Assembly: GCF_024171645.1 (NCBI RefSeq)
Contig: NZ_JALKAC010000001.1
Location: 1,240,001 to 1,304,000 of the forward strand
DNA: 64,000 nt
From: Flavobacterium sp. HSC-32F16
GTDB taxonomy: Bacteria > Bacteroidota > Bacteroidia > Flavobacteriales > Flavobacteriaceae
Direction of reading: 5' to 3'
Made by a program: the position numbers and the translations under genes. The number at the start of each line of letters is the position of its first letter. Position 1 is the stretch's first letter. The notes beneath the pieces were generated by a model that was not told where the DNA came from, ran no database searches, and saw only the letters and a list, made by a program, of their open reading frames with translations. This document shows positions 43,488-50,935 of this stretch, one piece after another.

Positions 43488-44300
43488 ATGACATTTACGA
43501 AAACTACTGAACTAGCATCAAAATATGAGCATTTGGAAAAAATGTCTGTTCATGAATTGCTGGAGAATATTAATCAAGAAGACAAAACTGTTCCGTTTGC
43601 AGTCGAAAAAGCCTTACCCCAAATTGAAGCTTTGATACCACAAATAGTAACAAAACTAAAATTAGGCGGTCGTTTATTTTACATAGGCGCCGGAACATCC
43701 GGCCGTCTGGGCGTTGTAGATGCTTCTGAATGTCCTCCTACTTTTGGTGTTCCTTTTGATTTAGTAAATGGCATAATTGCAGGCGGTGATACTGCTATTC
43801 GTCGTGCGGTAGAAAATGCCGAAGATAATGCAACGCAAGCCTGGATTGATTTACAAGCTCATAATATCAATCAAAATGATGTGGTTATTGGGATTGCCGC
43901 TTCTGGAACAACTCCGTATGTTATAGGAGGTTTGGAAACTTGTAACCAAAAGAATATTGTTACGGGTTGTATAACCAATAATGCAGGAAGTCCGCTGGCA
44001 TTAACGGCAAAATTCCCTATTGAAGTTGTAGTCGGCCCAGAATTTGTTACCGGAAGTTCCAGAATGAAGGCCGGAACCGCTCAAAAATTGGTTTTAAATA
44101 TGATCTCGACTGCATCGATGATTCAGCTTGGAAAAGTAAAAGGCAACAAAATGGTCGACATGCAGTTAAGTAACATAAAACTGGTTGATCGAGGCGTAAA
44201 AATGATTATGGGAGAAATTCCTGTTTCTTATGATGAAGCTTCGGATTTATTGAAAAAATATGGCAGTGTGAGAAATGCTGTCGACAATTATAGTAAGTAA
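43488..44300 (+). CDS. murQ: N-acetylmuramic acid 6-phosphate etherase
   Basis: Removes the lactyl ether of MurNAc-6-phosphate to give GlcNAc-6-phosphate in cell-wall recycling. The start is the ATG at 43488 (270 residues); a TTG lies eight codons earlier. The SIS domain has FYIGAGTSGRLGVVDASECP, with E81 as the likely catalytic acid, and RRAVENAEDN, which holds the second one. The C-terminal helical tail is shorter than in E. coli, as seen in Bacteroidota. A DUF6095 gene follows. Confidence 0.95.
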   Translation: MTFTKTTELASKYEHLEKMSVHELLENINQEDKTVPFAVEKALPQIEALIPQIVTKLKLGGRLFYIGAGTSGRLGVVDASECPPTFGVPFDLVNGIIAGGDTAIRRAVENAEDNATQAWIDLQAHNINQNDVVIGIAASGTTPYVIGGLETCNQKNIVTGCITNNAGSPLALTAKFPIEVVVGPEFVTGSSRMKAGTAQKLVLNMISTASMIQLGKVKGNKMVDMQLSNIKLVDRGVKMIMGEIPVSYDEASDLLKKYGSVRNAVDNYSK

Positions 44301-44422
44301 AAGGTTTTCTGTAAAATGTGAAATGCATCTTTAACCGAAGATCGCAAGGGTTTTACACAAAGTGTGCAAAGATTTTCAAACATGAAACTTGAAACAAAGA
44401 AAACCTGAAACAAATTTTAAAA

Positions 44423-44644
44423 ATGGCAACAAACAAGGAATTATTAGGAAAAGGAATTAAATATCTAACAGGCGCTCTGCCTTTAATGTTTATTGGGCCA
44501 TCGTTGATTTACAATGCCTTTATGAACCAGCATACAAATTGGCATTACTTAGTTTTAGGAATTGGAATTGTCGCTTGTTTGAGCTCTATGGTTTTGATTT
44601 TCTTAGGATTGAAAATCATTATGAAGGGTATATTTAATGACTAA
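44423..44644 (+). CDS. DUF6095 family small membrane protein
   Basis: A 73-residue protein with two hydrophobic spans (about 12-29 and 39-68). It matches DUF6095 as I know it (KELLGKGIKYLTGALPLMFIGPSL region). Function is unknown. It follows murQ on the same strand with 122 bases between, and a hairpin terminator comes next. Confidence 0.78.
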   Translation: MATNKELLGKGIKYLTGALPLMFIGPSLIYNAFMNQHTNWHYLVLGIGIVACLSSMVLIFLGLKIIMKGIFND

Positions 44645-44660
44645 ATCTGCTATATAATAC

Positions 44661-44693
44661 AAACGCGACAGGTTTTAAAAACCTGTCGCGTTT
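44661..44693 (+). terminator. Palindromic terminator
   Basis: AAACGCGACAGGTTTT and its complement flank a single base (44677), giving a near-perfect hairpin. A weak T-tract follows. It ends the murQ-DUF6095 unit. Confidence 0.65.
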
Positions 44694-44722
44694 ACTATAA
44701 TCAAAAACATTAGCTTAAAGAA

Positions 44723-45295
44723 ATGGAAGAAATAATTCACATTCAGAAAACATTTGAGAAAGTTGTTTATATCGATAAAAAAATAAACAATCGGGAGTTT
44801 GAAGATTGTGTTTTTAAAAACTGTGATTTTTCGAATAGTAATTTTAACTCCAATTCTTTTTTAGACTGCGAATTTATTGACTGTAACTTATCTATGACAA
44901 GTTTAGCAGGAACGAGTTTAAAAAATGTGACTTTTAAAAACTGTAAACTTCTTGGAATCGCTTTTAATGAATGTGACGATTTTTTATTTCAGGTATATTT
45001 TGAAGATTGCACTTTAGATTATGCTGTTTTTTCAAACAAAAAAATGCCAAAAACAAAATTTATTAATTCTTCAGTTCGCGAAGTGACTTTTGTCGGGACT
45101 AATTTAACGAGTTCTGTTTTTGACAATTGCAACTTAGACGGAGCTATTTTTAATGAAACACAATTGGCAGCAGTCGATTTTAGAACGGCTTACAATTATA
45201 AAATTGATCCTGAATTTAATGCCATGCGAAAAGCCCAATTCTCAACTCAGGGAATTGTAGGTCTTTTAGATAAATACGATATTAAAATTGTGTAG
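44723..45295 (+). CDS. Pentapeptide repeat protein
   Basis: A 190-residue protein made mostly of pentapeptide repeats (A(D/N)LxX style), for example FKNCDFSNSNFNSNSFLDCE, FIDCNLSMTSLAGTSLKNVT and NCNLDGAIFNETQLAAVDF. These form a right-handed beta-helix. Some members protect gyrase (Qnr/MfpA-like), but nothing here shows that. No signal peptide is visible, so it is cytoplasmic. Confidence 0.87.
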   Translation: MEEIIHIQKTFEKVVYIDKKINNREFEDCVFKNCDFSNSNFNSNSFLDCEFIDCNLSMTSLAGTSLKNVTFKNCKLLGIAFNECDDFLFQVYFEDCTLDYAVFSNKKMPKTKFINSSVREVTFVGTNLTSSVFDNCNLDGAIFNETQLAAVDFRTAYNYKIDPEFNAMRKAQFSTQGIVGLLDKYDIKIV

Positions 45296-45394
45296 AAAAT
45301 TCCAATAATTAACGAATTTGCACGAATTATGATTTTTTAATCATTTTGAACCGTCATATAAATTTGTGTAATTCGTGGCAAGAAAAATATAGTC

Positions 45395-45970
45395 ATGAAC
45401 TTAACTGAATCCTATTTAGAAAGCGTTAAAAAGCAGTTTTTATATTATAAAATGCTGGGAGAAAAAGCAATGAACCAACTAGAACCGGAACAGCTTTTTG
45501 CCGCCATAAATGAAGACACAAACAGCATTGCCACAATTGTAAAACACATTTCAGGCAATATGCTTTCGCGTTGGACGGATTTCTTAACGTCTGACGGTGA
45601 AAAAGAATGGAGAAACAGAGATGCTGAATTTGAAAATGATCTACAATCAAAAGAAGAAGTTTTTGAACTTTGGAACAAAGGCTGGAATTGTTTAGAAAAT
45701 GCTTTGGAGAATTTAAACCCTGAACAGCTTTCGGATATTATTTATATTAGAAACGAAGGCCACACGGTTATTGAAGCTATAAACAGACAATTGGCTCATT
45801 ATCCATATCATGTGGGTCAGATTGTTTTTTATGCCAAACAACTGAAAAATACTTCTTGGGAAAGTTTATCAATTCCGAAGAATAAATCGGGAAATTATAA
45901 CGCCGAAAAGTTTGCCAAAGAAAAAGAAATCAAGAACTTTACCGATGATGAATTAAAGAGATTGAAATAA
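45395..45970 (+). CDS. DinB/DUF1572-like protein
   Basis: A 191-residue helical-bundle protein of the DinB superfamily, DUF1572-like. His residues typical of the metal site lie in IATIVKHISGNM and AHYPYHVGQIVFYAKQL. Members are metal-binding and some are thiol-dependent transferases. The role here is unknown. It stands between the pentapeptide repeat gene and a lipoprotein gene. Confidence 0.82.
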   Translation: MNLTESYLESVKKQFLYYKMLGEKAMNQLEPEQLFAAINEDTNSIATIVKHISGNMLSRWTDFLTSDGEKEWRNRDAEFENDLQSKEEVFELWNKGWNCLENALENLNPEQLSDIIYIRNEGHTVIEAINRQLAHYPYHVGQIVFYAKQLKNTSWESLSIPKNKSGNYNAEKFAKEKEIKNFTDDELKRLK

Positions 45971-46020
45971 TCATTTTCTCTATAAAGAATGAACAATCTT
46001 TTGAAAATGATACTTCTAGC

Positions 46021-46083
46021 CCTGATAGAAGCGGCATCCTTTTGTGGCGGGGTTCGCCACAAAAGGATGCCGCTTCCATCAGG
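46021..46083. repeat. Long REP-like palindrome
   Basis: Arms at 46021-46049 and 46055-46083 are complementary over 29 bases with one mismatch and a 5-base loop. The arm begins CCTGATAGAAGCGGC and ends CTTTTGTGGCG. From memory, such elements occur widely in Flavobacterium genomes. Confidence 0.8.
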
Positions 46084-46111
46084 AAACAGCTCCTAAAACA
46101 ACTTATTTAAA

Positions 46112-46483
46112 ATGAAAAAAATATTATTCTTATTTCCGGTACTGGCCTTAGTTTCCTGTTATAATGCCGAACACAATTGCAAGGATTTCAAAAACGGAAA
46201 ATTTAAATTTGAATTTGAAGTAAACGGCGTAAAAAAAGTAACTTTTTTTGAACGCAAAGACAGCATTGAAATTGAAACTTTTGAAGGAAAAACAGATACT
46301 TCGACCATACGCTGGGTTAGCGACTGCGAATATGTACTGCAAAAAAAACACCCAAAAAACATGGCCGAAGAAAAGGCTATCAGCATGAAAATTTTAACGA
46401 CTGCAAAAGATTCATATACATTTGAATTTGGAATGGTTGGTTCTGAAGAAAAACAACGAGGTAAAGTTTTTAAAGTTGAGTAA
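46112..46483 (+). CDS. Small lipoprotein of unknown function
   Basis: A 123-residue protein with a lipoprotein signal (LALVSC) and a short beta-rich body: KFKFEFEVNGVKKVTFFERK, followed by IRWVSDCEYVLQ. A second Cys, C23, lies shortly after the lipobox. Some databases attach a topoisomerase name to proteins of this look, but nothing in the sequence supports that. A clean hairpin terminator follows. Confidence 0.75.
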   Translation: MKKILFLFPVLALVSCYNAEHNCKDFKNGKFKFEFEVNGVKKVTFFERKDSIEIETFEGKTDTSTIRWVSDCEYVLQKKHPKNMAEEKAISMKILTTAKDSYTFEFGMVGSEEKQRGKVFKVE

Positions 46484-46488
46484 AAGTT

Positions 46489-46515
46489 AAAGTTCCATAA
46501 TTGGAACTTTTTTTA
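46489..46515 (+). terminator. Terminator after the small lipoprotein
   Basis: AAAGTTCCA (46489-46497) pairs with TGGAACTTT (46502-46510) with a 4-base loop, followed by T residues. Confidence 0.75.
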
Positions 46516-46677
46516 TGACGCAAAAATACTAAGACACAAAGTTTTTTATTCTAACAAAGCAAAAAACCTTTGAATCTTTGCACCTATCTTCTTTTGTACT
46601 TTTTTCACAAAATAAACTTTAGTGTTTGTTTCACGTTTATATTTTAAATAGTATTTTTAGAACTCTAATCTAACCCA

Positions 46678-48600
46678 ATGAAAAATACCATTTCGCAAAG
46701 AGTTGCCGACTTTTTAAAAAATTATCCGCCTTTTAGTTTCCTGCATCCAATGGATCTCGAAAAGCTATCGGAACAAATTTCGATTGTCTATAAAGATAAA
46801 GACGCCGTAATTTTTGCCGAAAATGAAAAAACTCATGATTCTTTTTATGTGGTTCATAAAGGTGCCGTTGCCCTTAAAAAAAGTATCAAAAATGCGGTTT
46901 TAGATATGTGCGACGAAGGCGATATTTTTGGACTGCGTCCGCTTTTGGCGCAGGAAAACTATATTATGGAAGCTTTAGCGCACGAAGAAAGTATTTTATA
47001 TGCGATTCCTATTTCGGTTTTTAAACCTTATGCGCTTGAAAATCGAAATATTGGTAATTTCCTGATCGAAAGTTATGCTTCGAACACTAGAAATCCATAT
47101 TCAGATATTCATAAAGATAAATTATACGGCGATGATGATTTGTTGAATGAAAACCGTCATTCAAACAACGATTCTTTTGACTTAGCCCCAATAAAATATT
47201 CAAAAAAAATCGTAACCTGCAGTCCGTCGACAACCGTTAAGGAAATTGCCAGAATTATGAACAAAAAGAAAGTCGGCGCGATTTTAATTGTCGATGAAAT
47301 GCTGCCAATTGGTATTTTGACAGATAAAGATCTTCGAAATAAAATTGTAACCGGAGACTTTCCGATAACCACAACTGCAGAAACGATAATGACGCAGCCT
47401 GTTATTACGTATTCTAAAAAAATGACGGTTACAGAGGCTCAAATGGCAATGATGAAAAGTAATATCAGCCATTTATGTCTTACTAAAGACGGCACTGTTA
47501 ATACTAAAGCTGTGGGGATTTTGTCGAAACATGATGTAATGGTGGCTTTAGGAAATAATCCTGCTGTTTTAATTAAAGCTTTAAAAAGAGCTAAAAAAAC
47601 CAAGGAAATTAAACCTATCCGTAACCGAATTATGCAATTGCTTCAAGGATATTTGGATCAAAACATTCCGATGACTTTGATTTCGAAAATTATAACAGAA
47701 CTCAACGAAGCCTGTACGACTCGTGTTATTGAGATTTGTACAGAAAAAATGAGCAGTCCGCCGCCGGTAAAATTTGCCTGGCTGGCGCTTGGAAGTCAGG
47801 GCCGCGGTGAACAAATGCTGCATACTGATCAGGATAATGCAATTGTATACGAAAATGTAAATGAGGTTTTTAGAGATGAAACGAGAATTTATTTCCAGAA
47901 ATTCGCCGGACTTGTTAATAAAGGTCTTTTTGATATTGGTTATGATTATTGCCCGGCCGAAATGATGGCATCAAATCCTAAATGGTGTATGAGTCTTGAC
48001 GAATGGAAAAGTCAGGTACATCACTGGATTACAAATCCGGGAAAAAATGAGGTTTTATTGTCATTCATTTTTTTTGATTACAGCATGACGTATGGCGATG
48101 CCGAAACTGTAAATCAGTTATCAGACTATATTTTTGAAACCATTAAAGCAAATCCAATTTTTTATATGCATTTAGTAAGTGGTGCGTTGCAAAGTCCTTC
48201 GCCTACTGGTTTTTTTAGACAATTTTTAGTTGAACAAGACGGTGCCAATAAAGATAATTTTGATATTAAAAGGCGAGCATTAATGCCTTTAACAGATGCA
48301 GCAAGGGTTTTAATTTTATCTCATTCGGTTAAATCGATTAGCAATACTGCGGAACGTTTCGAGAAACTTGCTGAGCTTGAACCTAATAACAGGGAATTAT
48401 ATTTATCGTGTTCGTATTCGTTTAAAGCTTTATTAAAATTCAGAACCAAACAGGGACTTTTGCATCATGATTCGGGACAGTTTATTGCTTTAGAATCTTT
48501 ATCAAAAATGGAAAAAATTAAGCTGAAACGTACTTTTAAAACCATTAAAGAACTACAGGAATTGATTTCGGTACGTTTTAATATTTCAAATTTGGTATAA
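46678..48600 (+). CDS. cNMP-binding/CBS/DUF294 nucleotidyltransferase-like protein
   Basis: A 640-residue cytoplasmic protein of four parts: a cyclic-nucleotide-binding fold (about 15-130), two CBS domains (about 175-300) that bind adenosine nucleotides, a DUF294 nucleotidyltransferase-like domain (about 310-450) with LGSQGRGEQMLHTDQDNA, and a DUF294 C-terminal domain (about 480-625). It resembles GlnD-type uridylyltransferase cores with two ligand-sensing modules. The partner is unknown. One base separates its stop from the next gene, a DEDDh exonuclease. Confidence 0.9.
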   Translation: MKNTISQRVADFLKNYPPFSFLHPMDLEKLSEQISIVYKDKDAVIFAENEKTHDSFYVVHKGAVALKKSIKNAVLDMCDEGDIFGLRPLLAQENYIMEALAHEESILYAIPISVFKPYALENRNIGNFLIESYASNTRNPYSDIHKDKLYGDDDLLNENRHSNNDSFDLAPIKYSKKIVTCSPSTTVKEIARIMNKKKVGAILIVDEMLPIGILTDKDLRNKIVTGDFPITTTAETIMTQPVITYSKKMTVTEAQMAMMKSNISHLCLTKDGTVNTKAVGILSKHDVMVALGNNPAVLIKALKRAKKTKEIKPIRNRIMQLLQGYLDQNIPMTLISKIITELNEACTTRVIEICTEKMSSPPPVKFAWLALGSQGRGEQMLHTDQDNAIVYENVNEVFRDETRIYFQKFAGLVNKGLFDIGYDYCPAEMMASNPKWCMSLDEWKSQVHHWITNPGKNEVLLSFIFFDYSMTYGDAETVNQLSDYIFETIKANPIFYMHLVSGALQSPSPTGFFRQFLVEQDGANKDNFDIKRRALMPLTDAARVLILSHSVKSISNTAERFEKLAELEPNNRELYLSCSYSFKALLKFRTKQGLLHHDSGQFIALESLSKMEKIKLKRTFKTIKELQELISVRFNISNLV

Positions 48601-48601
48601 A

Positions 48602-49231
48602 ATGGGATTATTCAGTTTTTGGAAAAAAGAAGAAAATCTCTTCGATGAAAATATCACTATCGAAGAAACCAGATTTGTTGTCCTGGATACAGAAACGACT
48701 GGTTTTGATTATGAAAATGACCGAATTTTATGCATTGGGGCTTTGGCTCTGCAAAATGGAATAATTTCGGTTCAGGATAGTTTTGAAATCTATTTACAGC
48801 AAGATCATTACGATAAATCAACAGCCCAGATTCACGGAATTTTAAGGGATTTTATACTTAAACGCCCTACTGAGTTAGAGGCTTTAGAGCAATTTTCAGC
48901 TTTTTTGGGAGATTCTATTATCATTGCACATCATACCATTTTTGATGTTACAATGATTAATAAGGCTCTTGAAAGAAACGGACTGCCTCAGCTCACCAAT
49001 AAAACTTTAGACACGGCTTATTTGTATAAAAAGACCCTTATAAAATCACATTTATTCGAGCGAAAAGATCATTATACTTTAGATGATCTGGCGGATAAAT
49101 TCGACATTTCTAAAAAAGACCGTCATACTGCTTTAGGCGACGCTTACATAACGGCCATTGCCTTCCTTAAAATTGTCAAGAAATTACGGGAGAAAAAGGC
49201 AATTTCGTTAAACCAGCTTTTTAAAAATTAA
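48602..49231 (+). CDS. DEDDh 3'-5' exonuclease (DnaQ-like)
   Basis: A 209-residue exonuclease of the DnaQ/epsilon type. The DEDDh motifs are visible: VVLDTETTGF (Exo I), HHTIFDVTMI (Exo II) and RHTALGDA (Exo III with His). There is no polymerase domain. It starts one base after the DUF294 gene, a strong sign of cotranscription and translational coupling. It is more likely a stand-alone nuclease than the replicative proofreading subunit, which is normally elsewhere. Confidence 0.9.
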   Translation: MGLFSFWKKEENLFDENITIEETRFVVLDTETTGFDYENDRILCIGALALQNGIISVQDSFEIYLQQDHYDKSTAQIHGILRDFILKRPTELEALEQFSAFLGDSIIIAHHTIFDVTMINKALERNGLPQLTNKTLDTAYLYKKTLIKSHLFERKDHYTLDDLADKFDISKKDRHTALGDAYITAIAFLKIVKKLREKKAISLNQLFKN

Positions 49232-49352
49232 CCTATTTTTATGAAGCTTAAATTTACATTTGAGCACATATTTTACCATTTAATAATACAAAACTTATTA
49301 TTTATTAGCAATAAGAAAAAATTGGCATAACATATATTTTGTTTTTGAAAGA

Positions 49353-49360
49353 TAGCTTTG
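49353..49360 (+). promoter_or_regulatory. -7 box of the PhoX-like gene
   Basis: TAGCTTTG matches TAnnTTTG and lies 28 bases before the ATG at 49389. No TTG is well placed for -33. Confidence 0.4.
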
Positions 49361-49388
49361 CGTTAATCAAAAAAAATAAAAAACAGTT

Positions 49389-50867
49389 ATGAAACTAAAT
49401 TTTCTAAAATCAATTGCACTGCTTGGTATTACAGGTTTCTCTGTAATCAGCTGTCAGAATGATGACAAAGATTCTTCAAACGATGTGAATACCAGCATCG
49501 ATTTTACCTCACATTCAAAAGTTCCTGCTTTTGTTTATCCAATGACAGGTTTTGAAAACTTAAAAATCAGCACTTTAATTGCAAGTTCTGATGTTTTACC
49601 AGAATCACCTTCATTTATTTATGGCGCTCAGCCAGATGGTGCAGGATTAATGAAAAATCCAAATGGTGAGGGCTACATCATGATTACAAACCACGAAATC
49701 CTTCAATCAGTTTCTAGAGTTTATTTAGATAAAACTTTTAAACCTGTAAAAGGAGATTATTTAGTTGACGGAATTGGCGGTTTAACACGTTTGTGTTCGG
49801 CAACTTTGGCTACTCCGGAAATTCACGGATTTGGCCCTATCTTTTTAACTGCGGGAGAAAGCGGTCAGGAAAGTATGGTTCACGGAATTAATCCCTTAGG
49901 ATTATCTACCGATAAGAGTAGAACCGACAGGGTTTTACCAGCTTTAGGAAAAGCAAGTATGGAGAATGCTGTTCCGTTGCCAAAAGAAGCTTATCCAGGA
50001 AAAACAGTTATTTTAATTGGAGAAGATCAATCGTATGCGACTTCGCATGTAAGTGCAGGGCAATTAATTTTGTATGTAAGTACTGTTGGTGATTTATCTA
50101 ACGGGAAATTATATGCTTTGAAAAGAACAGATGGAAATCAGGTTGAAACAGATATAAAATTAGGCAGTTCATATCCGGTTTCTTTTGTTGAAATCCCGAA
50201 TGCTAAAAACTTAACCGGAGCAGTAATTAATACAACTGTAAATGATTTAAAAGCGATTCGTTTTTCAAGAGTTGAAGATGTAGATTACAGAAAAGGCAGC
50301 GCAAGCAACAACCGAGAAGTTTACTTTACAGCAACTGGTCAGGCTACTAATAATGCTCCTGTTCAAGGATATACAATGTGGGGAAGAGTTTATAAATTGA
50401 AAATGGACGCTGCAGATCCTCTTAAAGGAACTTTAGAATTAGCTGTTGAAGGCGACAGTACTCCCGGAACCGGAATCATCAATCCTGATAATTTATGTGT
50501 AACTGAAAACTATGTTTACATTCAGGAAGATGGTGACAGCTATTATGCCGATGCAAAACACGATTCATACATCTGGCAGTACGGCATTACTACAAAACAA
50601 AACAAGCCTTGGTTAAACATGAACCACAAAAGAACTGATGCGGCTTGGAATACTTTATACAACCAATCTGGTGAAATGAGATTTGGAAGCTGGGAATTTG
50701 GTGCTATGGAAGATATTTCAGACATCATTGGAGTTCCAGATACTTTCACGGTAAATATTCACCCTCATACCTGGCAGAGTGATGCATTTAAAAATGCTGA
50801 CGGTTCAGGAACCCAAACTAATAAAGAGGGAGGACAAACTGTAATTATTAGAAACGTACAACGATAA
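49389..50867 (+). CDS. PhoX-like (DUF839) lipoprotein
   Basis: A 492-residue lipoprotein (signal ending SCQ at C22). Patterns typical of PhoX/DUF839 propeller proteins are ITNHEIL at about 99-105, GKTVILIGEDQ, and NPDNLCVTENYVYIQEDGDS near residue 365. Family members are calcium- and iron-dependent phosphatases on the cell surface. Where PhoX has a His-Glu pair before the GDD-like strand, this protein has KASMENAVPLP, so activity is uncertain. The peroxidase fusion gene lies 68 bases downstream. Confidence 0.72.
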   Translation: MKLNFLKSIALLGITGFSVISCQNDDKDSSNDVNTSIDFTSHSKVPAFVYPMTGFENLKISTLIASSDVLPESPSFIYGAQPDGAGLMKNPNGEGYIMITNHEILQSVSRVYLDKTFKPVKGDYLVDGIGGLTRLCSATLATPEIHGFGPIFLTAGESGQESMVHGINPLGLSTDKSRTDRVLPALGKASMENAVPLPKEAYPGKTVILIGEDQSYATSHVSAGQLILYVSTVGDLSNGKLYALKRTDGNQVETDIKLGSSYPVSFVEIPNAKNLTGAVINTTVNDLKAIRFSRVEDVDYRKGSASNNREVYFTATGQATNNAPVQGYTMWGRVYKLKMDAADPLKGTLELAVEGDSTPGTGIINPDNLCVTENYVYIQEDGDSYYADAKHDSYIWQYGITTKQNKPWLNMNHKRTDAAWNTLYNQSGEMRFGSWEFGAMEDISDIIGVPDTFTVNIHPHTWQSDAFKNADGSGTQTNKEGGQTVIIRNVQR

Positions 50868-50889
50868 TAATCACATTCAAAATCTATTT

Positions 50890-50917
50890 ACAACCCTTAT
50901 TTATCAATAAGGGTTGT
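50890..50917 (+). terminator. Hairpin between the PhoX-like and peroxidase genes
   Basis: ACAACCCTTATT pairs with AATAAGGGTTGT around a 4-base loop, followed by TTTC. It could reduce read-through into the peroxidase gene. Confidence 0.6.
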
Positions 50918-50935
50918 TTCTATTACAGTACTATT

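Noticed and set aside
44661..44693. Operator or mobile-element end at the GCGACAGG palindrome
   Set aside because: Its position after a gene and near-perfect stem with short loop fit a terminator better.
45395..45970. Damage-inducible role for the DinB-like protein
   Set aside because: The superfamily name does not imply a role in DNA damage; no LexA-like site or SOS gene is nearby.
46112..46483. Small protein as part of DNA topoisomerase IV
   Set aside because: It is a short secreted lipoprotein with no topoisomerase motif; the true subunits lie at 52780-57986.
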